This document shows positions 10,742 through 23,235 of a stretch of DNA of 64,000 bases, piece after piece. This DNA comes from Onthophagus taurus (Eukaryota; Arthropoda; Insecta; Coleoptera; Scarabaeidae): the NCBI RefSeq assembly GCF_036711975.1, contig NC_091972.1, forward strand, positions 23,131,001 to 23,195,000. The letters run 5' to 3'. How positions within the stretch are numbered: position 1 is the first letter of the stretch; every line of letters begins with the position of its first letter. The notes below the pieces were generated by a model, which did not search any database, was not told the origin of the DNA, and saw nothing but the letters and a program-made list of their open reading frames with translations. The translations under genes were made by a program, and so were the position numbers.

Positions 10742-12224
10742 ATGTATTTCGATAAGAATGATGATTCTATTTCCAAAGGGGATATTGATGTCGACATCGA
10801 AGGAGATGAGCTAGGACCATCTAATGTTAAGGAATACAATAATATTTCCCAATTCTTTAATGAAAATCGTTGTTGTACCCGAAAATGTATTTCTAAAATT
10901 CCTCGTGAAATGATTGAGCCATCCAGATTGGAATTTTTAGAGCTAACCAAAAGAGATCAAGACTTGGTCATTCTGAGTAAAATAGAAGCAGGAATATTGA
11001 AGAAGGAGTTAGAAAAGGTGTATTCTGAATTATCTGGGCGAAAGAAGTATGGAGTAAGGAAAGAATCTGAAGTCTCAAAAAGTAAGGTACTGTTCATGTA
11101 TTTCAAAATACCTATTTGCCGACAGCTGTTTCTATTTATTTACGATTGCGGTAAACGTCGGTTTGAAAATTTATTGAAGTATTTCAATAGTAAAGGCGTG
11201 ACTCCGAGGATACATGCTTTGACAAATAAGCCATGTACGAATCCAGCAGTTCTTAAGCCCGAAGTGATACAAAAGTTAGTTGACTTCATAAAAGCGACTG
11301 GAGAACGAATGGCAATTCCTCTGCCTGGTCGACTTCCGAATTTTAAAGATTTTCGGGTATTGAAACTCTCATCAAACGAGAACCAATCATCAATTTATAG
11401 ACTCTTTATCTCTTCGCTCAATTCAAACGAACGTAATGTTATTAAGCTACAAATCTTTTAGTAGAATTTGGATAAAGTACATACCGTACGTAACGGTCAT
11501 GAAACCTGCGGATGATCTCTGCGATATTATGCAATGAAAAAGCAGTTGCTGCGATCACATTGAAAAAGCTAAGAATCAACGAACTTGTTATCAAACATGG
11601 TGAGCCACTGAAGATCCAACTCAAGTACTATCATTCGACTTTGCCCAAACAGTACATTACCCAGTACTTCAAGGAGCTGAGAAAATGTGCTGTATTTGGT
11701 ATCGTCAATGAAAAAGCAGTACAATTATCTCATAGATGAAGACGATGACATTGGAAAAGTTCCTAACTGTGTCGTTAGTAGCTTTCATCATTATTTAGAA
11801 AATTCGGTTAGAAGTGATAATCTCGTTCTATTCGCCGACAATTGCGTGGGACAAAATAAAAATAATATGGTACTGGCATACCTATTGTGGCTCGTGGAAT
11901 GGAGAAGTCTATTTTATACAATTTCCTTCTCACGGGCCATACTAAATTTTCACCAGATATGTATTTTGGCATCTTAAATGTAAATACGCTCGAAGTAATA
12001 TCGATACGTATAGAGATTTGATGAGATGTGTCACCGATTCGTTCCCCAGCGGCCATAACAAGCCAGTTTCGGCTAAACAAGTAACATGGTACGACTGGAT
12101 ATCATATTTAAAAGAATATTTTACTTGCTTGAAAGGTATAACTAAATATCACCACTTTATAATTTGCGAGAATGGCATAGTGAAGCTGAAACAATATGCA
12201 AATAGCGAAAAATTTGAACAATAA
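10742..12224 (+). pseudogene. Transposase-like protein with ADNCVGQNKNN motif, broken
   Basis: The first frame (10742-11461) opens with an acidic N-terminus, then a helical region (KRDQDLVILSKIEAGILKKE) and a segment like a DNA-binding or MULE-type N-terminal domain. Broken frames continue to 12224: YHSTLPKQYITQYFKELRKC, then VLFADNCVGQNKNNMVLAYL, then GHTKFSPDMYFGIL, then YDWISYLKEYF...ITKYHHFIICENG. The D-N-C-x-G-Q-N-K-N-N block followed by GHTKFSPD is a hallmark of a widespread animal family with an RNase-H-like transposase domain (DUF7869-like, from memory). At least three frameshifts make this copy inactive. No terminal inverted repeats were found. Confidence 0.7.
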
Positions 12225-12229
12225 AGTGG

Positions 12230-13140
12230 AACACTCTTAGGAACATTCACATTCATCACACAGTACACCATGAAGTGATCGGAAACGTCACAGCCAATAA
12301 CTCCACTACTCAGAATTAAAGACTCATCAAAAGTAATAATTAGGTCTATTAATGATATGCAGTTCCTCGCCGTCCTTGTAGGTGCATCAATGAGCTGGGT
12401 TCCACTCAATGAATCCATCAGAGACAAAAAATCAGTGGTATCACTTTTTTCGAAATTTAATAAGTTAATATTGAAATCGCCACAACAAACAATTTTATCC
12501 GACATACTTAAATAATTTGTAATAGAATTTTAAAATTCATTGAGAAAATTTACGTAACTAAAGTTAGGCGGTTTATACACGCAACCAACAAAAAGATCTA
12601 CACCACCGCAACAAACTATTTATCCAAAGTTGCTCGATACTAAACGACGTATCTATTCCTTTCCAAAAGTAATACCTGCTTCCTTGAAAACATCCAGCCG
12701 TCGCTTTGATAGCGACGCGGTAATGAGAATGTTACTACCTTTAAAATTTTTTTTGTGTCTCCATACCAACGCTCTATCCCAGTAGGAAACAAACTTAATG
12801 ATGATAGGTCGGCTCCTTGTCGATCCCTTATCAAAACGACCCAGCCTATGACATCTATCGATGATGGACATCGTTGGAATCCAATCAGGAATCCTCAATT
12901 TTGAAAAAGTTTGCAGCACATTAGCTTCTAAATCGTGATCAGATTCGTCGCTTTTCTCCGTGATCCTATGAAGCAACAAACAATTTCATCGACTTCTTCC
13001 AAATTATCGACCCGCTTATCATGATCCACCAAAACTCGTGAAATTCTCTCCAAATTGGCATATATCTGCGTTTGAAAAGCAGTGAAATCGCTTTTAATCG
13101 AGTCTATAGTTGCAACAGCTTCCGGTAAAATAGGTAGATG
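12230..13140 (-). mobile_element. LINE fragment: ORF1 and endonuclease
   Basis: Minus strand, read right to left. A coiled-coil-like stretch (FQTQIYANLERISRVL near 13050) leads into an L1-like ORF1 C-terminal domain at 12979-12653 (IIDRCHRLGRFDKGSTRSRPIIIKF). After a gap, an apurinic-type endonuclease segment lies at 12505-12230 and keeps the catalytic GDFN and SDH motifs (VCCGDFNINLLNF; DVSDHFMVYC). The reverse transcriptase is absent, and the left end abuts the transposase remnant that ends at 12224. Confidence 0.8.
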
Positions 13141-13357
13141 AAACTGTAAACATGTATGTCAAAATCAATCACACGCAAAAGCTTCACTCTTACAGAAAAA
13201 TTGCCTAACTAGAGAGTTTTAATCAAAAGCGATTTTAACTACGGTTTATACCGTAAAAACAACCTTAAAAACTATTCTTTGTCAATATTTGTTTTAAATG
13301 TCAAAGAAGATCCATAGCCTACCAGCAGTAAAGCTAGTAAATTACAACGTATCATTA

Positions 13358-15808
13358 CACCCAACTCTTTTTTTACACGGTAGATACGTTCCTTAGAAAA
13401 CCGTGCAAAAGAAAATCGTGTAAAAAAAGTTATAATAAAATGTATATTATATATTTATAAAAGAAAAGCTATTTATTAGTTTAAAAAAAATAGTGTACAG
13501 TCAAAACTCCAACATAACAATAAAATGTAAACTAAAATTAGAAATAAAAATCAATTTCGCAAGTCTTCATCGCTACTTGATAACAAACGTGCACGTTTAT
13601 TACGGACTTGACCAAAAGCGTTATCAGCATCATCAGTAGATATGTCGGATATGTCTAGCACAACTGTCGGATTTAATTCAAATGAAGAATTTCGTTCGTT
13701 ATTAACGGTCTCTGTTGTGTTTTTTTGTTGTTGTGAAGTCGGTTATTAGCTGCTGTTTTTTTGGTTTCTCAATATGCTTATATAATTCTTCATATCCAGC
13801 TACACATAACTTAAGACTGCGTTGAAATTTCAATGCACGCTCCATGTCAGGATCATGAGTAAGAAAATATTGTTGCAAATTTCAAGCCATCGTGAATTAA
13901 ATCAGCCGTTAATAGCTGAACTTCATCTTCTACCTTGTCATTATCGATTTCTTTATTTTCACAAATTGTCATAAATTCGATCAAATCATCTTCATCCAAA
14001 GGGCTTTCTTGCATCAATTCATCAATATCAGCCGTTTGAATGTTGTTAAAACCGTTGCCACCAATTGTATTTGATAGAGTTATAATTTCAGAACACACTG
14101 CTGATTTTTCTACTACAAAACTTCCACTTTTGACGCATGCTGGCAATATTTTTTTCCAACAAGCATTTAAGGTTGATTGGCGCAATTGTTTAATGGCAAC
14201 AGAAGCAAGTGTAATGCAATTCATAATCGTAAACTTTCTCCATGCTTCCAAAACAGTCAAATTTGTTTCTTCCACTGAATCTAAAATATATTTAAACGTT
14301 TGATTTATGTAGAGGTAGTATTAGGCAGTAAAAATAGCAATTGAATATTTGGATGATCCAACACTGGGTGGCTGGGCGTATTATCAACGAGCAAAAGTAT
14401 TTTGAATTACAAACCTTTTTCTTCCATATATTTCTGGACTTCAGGAACAAAGCAGTTGTTGAACCAATTTGTAAACAGATCAGTCGTCATCCATGTCTTT
14501 TTATTCGCCATGAAGTTGTTTAATGTTCTTACCTCTTAATGCTCGTGGCATAAGAAATTTGTTGATTAACAAAGGCTTTAACATTTCATCACCATATGCG
14601 TTACTACATAACAAGAACGTCACTCGATTTTTGGCCGCTTTAAAACCGCCAGCTGATTTTTCAGATTTTGCTATGTAAGTCCTTTCGGGCATTTTCTTCC
14701 AAAACAATCCCGTTTCGTTGGCATTAAATATTTGTTCTAGAGTATAACCGCCCTCTTCAACGATTTTTGCTAGTTTATCCGGAAAGGTTTTTGCAGCATT
14801 TTCGTCTGCTGATGCTACTTCTCCCTTTATTTTTACATTGTGAAATGTGTGTCTTTTTATAAAACCTGTCAGCCATCCCTCACTTGCATTAAATGCCAGT
14901 TTCTTCGTTGCCTGAAGACTTGTTGATGGTTCCAATTCCTGAAGTTGGTTATATATTCTAAGTGCTTTTTCTTTTATGTATTTCCCATCAATAGGTATTC
15001 TTTTTGACTGTAAATCTTCTATTCAAAACACCATGTGTTTTTCCGTTTTCTCTCAGATAGGATTTCGACTATAAGATGATGTTTTGGAGCTTACTTTCGA
15101 TCCCGAAATTACGGATTGTCGAATGGAATTCTCATTTTTTCTAATTGTTCTTATAGTCGCTTCGTTTAAACCAAAAGCTTTGCCAACAGATGTGCGACCT
15201 TCGCCTTTCTTTAGACAGTCTAAGATTTTTATTTTAGTTTTTAAGGAAATTGCTTGTCTCTTCGGAAGTTGTTGTTTAGGCATTTTATTAAACAATAAGG
15301 AATTTTTATAATAAGAATTTTTCTAAAGCGACAATCTAACACAATATTACCTTTTTTAGTAGCAAAGAGTTATCATCATTACATATAATACACCGGAAAT
15401 TTCACCATCGAATTAAAAAAACTTTAATTTAAACATCCACTTTTAGAACTTTATCGAGATTATTTATTACGTCTCACAAACTGACCACTCTTAACACAAA
15501 ATAAGTACTGAATAACGAAATCCTGTGTTCAAGTTGAAGCACAGCGAGATAAAGAAAAAAAGTGATCATAAAATTCTGGTATTCCCCGTAGTAGCCCAAG
15601 TTATAAACATGTAGGCATAAACCGACCGACTTCTGACCATGGTATTCCCCCATTGTATTTTGTTACTGTATACATAAGTTTCTGTAAGACGCTATCAAAA
15701 GTAGAATTAAAAAATGTTTTTTGGGATTCGTGCTATAACAAAAAATTCCTGTAAAAGAATGCATTGATGAACCGTGTTATTTGAAAATCGTGTAAAAAAA
15801 GAGTTGAT
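13358..15808 (-). mobile_element. Tigger/pogo element with decayed transposase
   Basis: Minus-strand pieces are in order. 15295-15053 is a CENP-B-type N-terminal HTH (KTKIKILDCLKKGEGRTSVGK). 14935-14501 holds the second DNA-binding part and the start of the DDE core (IFNANETGLFWKKMPERTYI). 14275-13853 is the C-terminus (EAWRKFTIMNCITLASVAIK; LSNTIGGNGFNNIQ). The first catalytic Asp, normally in NADETGLFW, is Asn here. Ends resemble TIRs: CACCCAACTCTTTTTTTACA at 13358 and its rough complement ending near 15808, with TA outside both. A Tigger copy at 57685 has the same end sequence. Confidence 0.85.
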
Positions 15809-15849
15809 TAAAAAATACTGGAAAAATGTAAGTGGTGCGTTAATTTTGT

Positions 15850-16740
15850 CCAGGAGTTTATTACAACAATCTCCAACTTAAAAGAGGAATCAAGGTAGGG
15901 GCTTGTTCACAGACTGGATATTTACTGTATTTCTCAGTATATGAAGGCAAGAAGGAATGCAACGAAGAGGGCTCCTTGGGCGAGAAAACTACTAGAATTG
16001 AGCCCTTCGAAAACAAATTCTATTGCATTTATTTTGACAATTTTTTTACGAGTTTCTCATTATTATCAAAGCTTCTTGACAGAAAACTGTTCGGATGCGG
16101 AACGCTGAGGTCAAATAGAAAAAACTTTCCGAAAGAACACTTAGTGCCAGACAAAAGTCTCCGATCAGGTGAATTTGATACTGTTGGCACCAGCAATATA
16201 ACTGTCAACAAATGGAAAGACAGGGGAACAAAATGTGTATTGGTCGCCTCTACGATACATTCGGCTCTTGAAAAATCACATGTCAACAGAATGACAAAGG
16301 AAGGTGTCAAAGTCACTGTTCAATGCCCTAAAAGTGTTGACGATTACAATCAACACATGGGTGGAGTTGATCGATTTGATCAACTCCACTCATGTTACAG
16401 TATAGCCTGGAAATCACGAAAATGGTGGCTAAAATTATTTTATTATATAGTCGATGCCAGTATTGTAAACTCTTACATTTTATATTAACATGGGGCTTCT
16501 ACCAGTCAACCTAAATTTAAAGCAAAATAACATCTAATATTTAGAAGTATACTCGCAAATCAACTAATTGGACAGTTTACAACAAAAAAATTACGGGGAT
16601 CATGGTTAGTTGTTGGCAAAAACAAAATGAAAAAAGTCGATGGAAGATCGATGACTGTGGAAAATACTATAAGAATGAATAATGTTGGCGAACACTTACC
16701 AACTAACACGACTTCTCGGAGATGTGCATTGTGTAGCACC
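15850..16740 (+). pseudogene. piggyBac-like transposase, C-terminal half
   Basis: The open frame 15976-16488 carries FYCIYFDNFFTSFSLLSKL (catalytic Asp), GCGTLRSNRKNFPKE, VLVASTIHS and VDDYNQHMGGVDRFDQLHSC (later catalytic Asps), then KWWLKLFYYIVDASIVNSY. This is the DDE_Tnp_1_7 (PGBD) fold. After a stop at 16486 the family sequence continues to about 16735 and ends in a CxxC (RRCALCS), as in the C-terminal cysteine-rich domain. The N-terminal part is missing. No TTAA-flanked ends were found. Confidence 0.85.
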
Positions 16741-16800
16741 GAGATGAAAAATTCTAAAAACAGTTTTCAAATTTTATGTTGTCTTATGTTGAGAAATTTT

Positions 16801-16872
16801 GGTTGATATTTCGACCGGTATTCAAATACCTGCAGTCTTCTTCCTAGTAGGTCACTGGTCGAAATATCAACC
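16801..16872. repeat. 16-bp perfect inverted repeat
   Basis: GGTTGATATTTCGACC at 16801-16816 is the exact complement of 16857-16872, with a 40-bp loop. It lies just past the piggyBac-like remnant. Hairpins of the form CGAAATATC also occur at the ends of Penelope-like elements, but no reverse transcriptase is near. Confidence 0.8.
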
Positions 16873-17143
16873 TGCTGATAAAAAATATGTTAGAGTTTTT
16901 TTTCCTTCTTTTTTCTTTAATTGTATTGTTATAAGACTCCAATAATAAGGTTTATGTAAAAAAAAGCAAACTTTTTTATTTTTCATTATCTGCCCTATAA
17001 AGGGTTAATTTATTTGTATAATGCTGTCTTAATTGCTATTTTGTTTAAACAAATGAATACCGGCCATTTTACAGTTTGTCAAGTCTAACCTCAAAATATA
17101 GATCGTAACTACTTCACATCTTATACAAATTATTCACCCCAAA

Positions 17144-17741
17144 ATGAGCAATTTGAAGGTGTGCCGTTTGTGTTTAAACCCAAATCATTTGATAGACGTT
17201 TTTTATTCGAAAACATCATGCGCTGGCATTAATCACTTGAGAACCTGCATATTGCAGTGTACTGGTACAAATGTAAGTCTATATTATCATTTTGATTACA
17301 ATAAAGATTTTCTGGTAATTTTTAATATTATTTGCAGATATTATTTGAGGATAAATTTCCAAAATATGTATGTAAACCGTGTTGTGATGTGTGTTTGAGA
17401 ATATTTGAGTTTCGGAAACAGGCACAAGCTACTGAAAGAGCCCTTAAAAATTTTGATGTACTAATTATTTTACATCAAATGATTATACATTATTAATATA
17501 TACTTTTTAGCAACAAGAAATTTCAGCAAATTCCAATTTACTGATCAATAATAAACAAACTAATTTAAATATTCAAGTACCATTAAGCAATACGAACAAG
17601 AAGCAAGATCCAAAGCATAGTCAGCCAAGTGTACTGAATACTACTAAACCACATGTGGATCTGGTTTGTGGACCACCTAAGCAAGTGTTTGCCAATATTA
17701 ACCCTGTAGTGGTGTTGGACTCAAATTGGAAATATCAATAA
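17144..17741 (+). CDS. ZAD-domain paralogue, truncated
   Basis: Three exons: 17144-17272, 17338-17457 and 17511-17741. Exons 1 and 2 have exactly the lengths (129 and 120 nt) and phases of the gene at 8159. The product is 159 residues. The four zinc ligands are kept (VCRLC at 6-10; YVCKPC at 53-58) and the ZAD is nearly identical. The third exon shares the order of motifs up to NPVVVLDSNWKYQ, where it stops; the longer paralogue reads NPVVTLDTFWIYEY at the same place and runs another 245 or so residues. It may be a short functional ZAD-only protein or an early pseudogene. Conserved introns mean DNA-level duplication, not retrotransposition. Confidence 0.75.
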
Positions 17742-18090
17742 CTAGTGAACTCAATAAGTATAAGTACATAGTCAAAAACAATTCAATTAGACAAATTTAA
17801 AAGCATTATTTTTACATAATATTAAGCTACAAAATCTTCTTAAGAATAAACAAAACAGAAAAAAAAATTTAAGTACATTAAAAATATTCATTATAGTTAC
17901 TCGAAAAAAGATAAAATCATATTGCAATAATTTTGAACACATGTACCAGTGCAATTCAAATACTCAACATTTAATTAGTGCAATTTAATGGATATGTTAG
18001 TAATGTGAGCTTTCAAGTACATATTTATGAAGAACAAAAAGATGATAAAGACTTTGATTCATCGTTGAAGAAGCAATAGTGATCTCAATT
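17742..18090 (+). pseudogene. Decayed 3' remnant of the ZAD paralogue
   Basis: After the premature stop, a stretch at about 18010-18080 reads SFQVHIYEEQKDDKDFDSSL, matching PQVHVFKSRKKDEDLDSPL near the C-terminus of the 8159 gene. Most of the ~250 codons between are deleted or unrecognisable. This shows the duplication originally included the full-length gene. Confidence 0.65.
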
Positions 18091-18640
18091 TTTAATTATG
18101 TCATTGCATTGTTAAAATATTATGTTAATATTATAACATTATTTTGTGTTTGCAATAGTTATATCATGTTATGTTCATTTTATTTTTCATGGTTAAATAA
18201 TGTTAACATTCTAATTAAAATTTCTACTTACTAATGTTTAGGAATCTCTACAATAATATGACAAAATCGTCAGCCACACTACTAGTGGTGTCCCATTTTT
18301 ACGTGTTCCTGATTATTATACCATCCGCAAGTTTTTCTTTGAAGATCCTGTATAAATTTTAATATCGTATTTAAACTCCCTATGCTTTTCTTTAACTTTT
18401 TGGTCTGATGCGTTATTCTCCTATCTGCCACCGTTTTCAAGACACCTGAGGAAAATAACCTTAGAAAATGTACAAGTAACCACCCTGTAATGACGCATTT
18501 TTGACTACATGTTTATTAGCATTTTTCTACTATTTTGTCGAGTACTACTGCCTCCTGAAATATCTGCACGTTGTTCATTAACACCCTGTACCTATAGTAA
18601 TAACATTAAATTTATTCGCAGATGTTCGCAGCATAGCTGG
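18091..18640. other. No gene recognised
   Basis: AT-rich spacer between the ZAD remnant and a LINE. Nothing supportable was seen. Confidence 0.4.
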
Positions 18641-20655
18641 GAACGTTTTCACACCCAACAGAGTAAGGTGGGCCATTTCTAATTTCAAGCCCCTAAAATC
18701 GCCTGGAGGAGATGGAATTCTGCCTATTTTTCTGCAAAAAGGCTTAGAACACCTCCCAGTAATAATATCCCTATATGTAGCTAGCTATAGTTTTAGCTAT
18801 ATACCCACTCTATGGAGAAAAGTAAAGGTGGTCTTCATAGCTAAAGGTGGTAGGCATTCAAACGCGGACCCCAAGGCATACAGACCAATTAGCCTAACTT
18901 CATTTCTCCTCAAAGGAATGGAAAAGGTAATCGATCAATACCTTAGGAATGGAGTGCTTATCACTAATCCACTCCACCTTAGCCAACATGCTTACCAGAC
19001 TTACCACTTTAGAGGAGGCAATTGCAACCAAAGAGATAACCCTATGTGCTTTCATAGACATAGAGGGTGCGTTTGATAACACCTCATATGAATCCATAGA
19101 GAAGGCTCTAAACGTAAAATCCATCGACAACCAAGTGGTGTATAGCCATGTTGAAAAGTCGGCAGATCACAGCCAGTCTGGGAGACGAGTCGATGACTAC
19201 AAAGGCGTTAAGAGGATGTCCCCAAGGGGGAGTGCTATCACCTCTATTATGGTGCCTGGTAGTTGATGACTTGATGAACACCCTAACTAAAAACAGATTT
19301 AAGATACAAGGGTATGCTGATGACCTGGTAATCACAATCCGAGGTAAATATGATTCAATCATAACTCAGCTAATGCAGAAAGCCCTACTACTCACCAGTA
19401 CTTGGTGTAGAAGCAATGGGCTCAGCATCAATTCCAATAAAATCGAAATAGTCCCTTCCACTCGGAGAAGGATGCTACAAATACAAGCACTCTCCATTGA
19501 AAGCAGAACTATTAACCTCAAAACAGAAGCTAAATACCTAGGGGTAATACTTGACAGTAAACTAAACTGGAACTCACACTTAGATAAGGTGAGGAAAAAG
19601 GCCATCATAGCAAACCAGATCTGCCGCAGGCTCCTATTAAAGAACTGGGGTCTCAAACCACGAATGGCTCATTGGGCCTACATAGCAATAATCAAACCCA
19701 TGGTCGCCTACGCCTCATTGGTATGCTGGCCAAAAATAAAATATAAGACAGCACAACAACAGCTGGCACAAATCCAGCGGTTAGTATGTCTTAACATAAC
19801 GGGTACAATGAGATCCTGTCCGACGGCTGCTTTGGAAGCCCTACTCGGTCTCAAGACACCTTGAAATCCTCAAGGACCCATGTCTAAATCACCTGATTGA
19901 AATTAAAACGGACCTCATACCGACAAAATACAATTTCAACCAGCCGTATAAGGGCATATTTAGAAGCAGGGATGATTGGGCGAAGGGAGGGCCTTAACTA
20001 AAAAGAGGAGCCCTAGCCTGGTACACCGACGGCATGGGCATCAGTGAACCAAATAGCCACAAACAGCAACATTAAGGGCAATGAGAACTCGGACAAGCTG
20101 GCCAAAGAGGCAGCGAACACGCTCTTCATTGGACCCCAACCTGGTTGTGGACTACAAAAAAGCCACCTAAACCAATTAATCAACAACTGGGAGGTTTCAA
20201 AGATAGCCTTACGCTGGAAAGAACTTCCAGGTCACAGACAAGCGAAGAGTATGATAACTCCGTCGCAAAACAAAACCAAAGAGGTTTTATGCCTCAGCAA
20301 AGAGGATCTAAGAACGCTCTCAGGCTACCTGACCGGCCATGCGCCCCTAAAATACCATCTCTTCTACATTGGACAAGCTGAGGATCAAACTTGTTGACTA
20401 TGCAACGACGATTCAGAAACTGCTGAACATATACTGTGCAATTGGGTAGCCAGAGGCCTTCTAAGACACAACATTTTCGGTAAAACTCCCCTGTTACCTA
20501 CCGACATAAAGGTTCAAGACCTCTGGACAATACTAAGGTTCATCAAGGACCTACATTTGCCCTAAACCTTTGGAGGGCTAAAGTTACAATAGATCTTATA
20601 GGTCGCGGTAACGAGAGGGGCCGCTCTCCTCGGCCCGGCAGCAATAATAATAATA
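18640..20655 (+). mobile_element. LINE with reverse transcriptase and RNase H, (AAT)n tail
   Basis: The RT begins at about 18660 (ISNFKPLKSPGGDGILP; KAYRPISLTSFLLKGMEKV), frameshifts near 18980, continues with ITLCAFIDIEGAFDNTSYES (motif A) and then 19148-19864 with GCPQGGVLSPLLWCLVVDDL and QGYADDLVI (catalytic YADD). After 19864 come broken RNase H and zinc-knuckle parts (NEN SDKLAKEAAN near 20080; CNDDSETAEHILCNW near 20400). The end is a GC-richer 3' UTR closed by (AAT)n at 20641-20660. The RT-RNH order points to the R1/LOA/I group. Frameshifts make it inactive. Confidence 0.88.
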
Positions 20656-20794
20656 ATAACATTAAATTTAATAAAATGATTGTTTGTGGTAATAGCGCAC
20701 ATGATATCCTTTTCACCGGAGCTTGTTGGAGCCATTTCACCAAACTTCTAAACAGTACACGTACTAGCACAAAAATAGTTCAAATATCTATTTT

Positions 20795-21740
20795 TTATGG
20801 TTTATGCTTATTAATATGTAATAAATCTGTCACATTTCTGAAAGCTTCTTCTTGGCTTATTCTCAATAGAGTACTTGCGACCTTGATGTCATCTAATGTT
20901 ATCTGATCTACACGTTTCCCTTTTGGAAATTTACAATTATGCACGAATCTTACAATGTAAGCAGAAATACGACATAGTTCTGCTAATTCTTCGTCGTTTT
21001 GCAAAAATATTCGCCGTTATTTACGTGGTGTGGGCTTGATTAACACTTGCCTGTACATTTTTTCAATATCTGCTGATTACATATCGATGCTTCCGTAATC
21101 GAATTAAAATATCAAAGATTTCTCTTTGTACAATTCCTTCTTCAATTGTACGTCGTTCAAGCTAAGGCCAGTATTTGTTGTTGCAGACTCATCAAATAAT
21201 TCTTTTTAATTCTTAATTTGGTAGTTAAACTTTACTACTGCGTGGTGAGGTAAGTAGCAAACGTGCTTTATATTAGTTCATAAACGCTGTGTATCGTTGT
21301 GCTAATACTGAATTTTGTCTTAATCGTTTTTCGAAGTTGACATTTCGTTAATCTGATCGTGAATTTCCTGCTAATTTTTCTAAGAATGGTATTTTTCCAC
21401 AAAACGTTCGTTCATATCTCCTGTTGTTGTGTCATTGAATACCTTTTCGCATTCAGCTTCCATCGTGGAAGCGTTGTCGATTGCTGCCACTTCTTCTTGT
21501 TAACAAAATGCATGTATCTGATGTAATAAGGAACATAGATTGCTTGATGTAGTCTTTGTATTATTTGCAGGCATCAAAATATAGCCTAAACGTGTTTTAG
21601 TTAGAATGAGTTTACGTTTTTCTAAACTGATATGATGGCCTTCTAAAACAGTCCAAAACACTGAAGCTCCTAACTTGAAGAGTTTCAGATGCAGCAAGTG
21701 CATGCAATTTTGCCTTTCGAAATTTATTTTCGTTTTCATG
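20795..21740 (-). pseudogene. BEL/Pao-type LTR retrotransposon scraps
   Basis: Minus strand 21004-20795 (LCRISAYIVRFVHNCKFPKG) resembles the linker between RNase H and integrase in BEL/Pao polyproteins. Minus strand 21739-21500 (EKRKLILTKTRLGYILMPAN) resembles the region after the protease. The two lie far closer than in a complete element, so most of pol has been deleted. No LTRs were found. The call rests on short motifs. Confidence 0.5.
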
Positions 21741-22190
21741 TAATAATTGTGTAAATGTGTATAATATCATTTATTGTTCTTTCAGTATACAATACAATAG
21801 CCTACAATAACTAAAACTAAACATAAAATACAACTTCACCTTAATACCCTCTCCTCCTCCTCTCAAATCACATTATTTAGTTTAAAGTTACACAACGGTT
21901 ATTAATCACGGACTCAACTGACTAATAACTCGAACATCATTTTACTTCGTACTACCAGGCCCTTCCGATACTGTCACTAATTTGACCTTATATGTATTGT
22001 CTACTTAACGTATAGTGCCAGTTCTATCTTTTGTCAACCTGTCATTTTAACCTAAAAATCATTTAACCTACTTCTTTTTGTTTATTAATTTAAAACTCAA
22101 AGATAACAGCCACATCTCTATCTGTACTCTCCAACTCCTTCCACAGTATTGACCCTGCGCTCCCCCTTCTTTGTACTTCCTCTGTTGAGT
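21741..22190. other. No gene recognised
   Basis: AT-rich with pyrimidine-rich tracts. Nothing supportable. Confidence 0.4.
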
Positions 22191-23235
22191 GCGCTATTCT
22201 GGTGTTATTTTCCCTTCTTGCTTGTTACCCATAACTTAAACTCGCTACTCTGCTCCAGCCCATCCTCGTACTTTATCGCCCTGCCGCCTATTTCCACCTT
22301 CATCTTCTTCAGCTTCAACTCCTCTCTCACTACATATTCCGGAGTCTCCCTGCTCAACCCCAGGATCAACTTCCAATATCTCTCCTGGATCTCCTCCACC
22401 ATCTTGTGTTCCGTCCACCCTCATATTTCCGCTCTATACATTATCACACTCCTCACCAATCATCACACATTATTTTCGGCCTGCACAAATCTTTTCCAAA
22501 TATTCGTTTCCATCCAGCTCCATATCCTAATACTTATACTTATACTATTATACTATTACTTATACTTTCTTATACTTTACTTATACAAAACTTGCGCCAT
22601 TTTAAACCAACATTTGAACGATTCGAACTGAGAACAGAACAAAATACACAATAGAACAAGACGCTGACCGCGATGAAGATATTCCAGACATGTTTCAGAT
22701 ACATTTGTAGAGAAATGTTTCAAATGAAATGCTTCTGCTACATATTTTAATGATATTTCATAAATATTACTACTGAAATGTATTCGATACATATCTTTAG
22801 ATACGTTTCGTAAAAATCGTATCTGTCACGTATATGAAACGTAGTTCTAAGATGTTTCATTTAATTCACTGTACATTAAAATTCAAATATTGCACAGATG
22901 TTTCTTGTTTACTGGGTCTGCTCCAATAATCGACTTGCCTTTCCAAATCTCTGCCTAATAATATGATCCCTCCTCCCATTATCTTCTCCCTTTTCCGTCT
23001 ACCGCCCTTGTAGTATTTTACACTTTTCGTCTTTTCAACATTCACCTCCAAACCCTTCCTCTGAAAATATATCTCTATCGAGCTCATCATCCCTTTTAAC
23101 TCTTTGGCCTCTGTTGTCACCACCACCTACCACCATGTGCATATGCTAATGTATCTTTTCCGCCCCCACCACTACTCCCCGGTTCTGTCCCCTCTGTAAC
23201 CTCTCTTCTATATCTTCTATACACTCAGCGACTAA
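22190..23235 (-). mobile_element. LINE reverse transcriptase fragments plus microsatellite
   Basis: Minus strand 23126-22866 follows the catalytic motif (VVVTTEAKELKGMMSSIEIY...KGLEVNVEKTKSVKY), typical of RT after YADD. Minus strand 22402-22205 (MVEEIQERYWKLILGLSRET PEYVVREELK) is the thumb/tail region of such LINEs. The pieces are separated by about 460 bp that includes a TACTTATACTAT-type microsatellite at 22525-22590. The long plus-strand frame across 22149-22631 is the antisense shadow. Confidence 0.75.

Noticed and set aside
22149..22631. 160-residue plus-strand hydrophobic frame
   Set aside because: Composition reflects a pyrimidine-rich strand; the minus strand carries LINE RT motifs.
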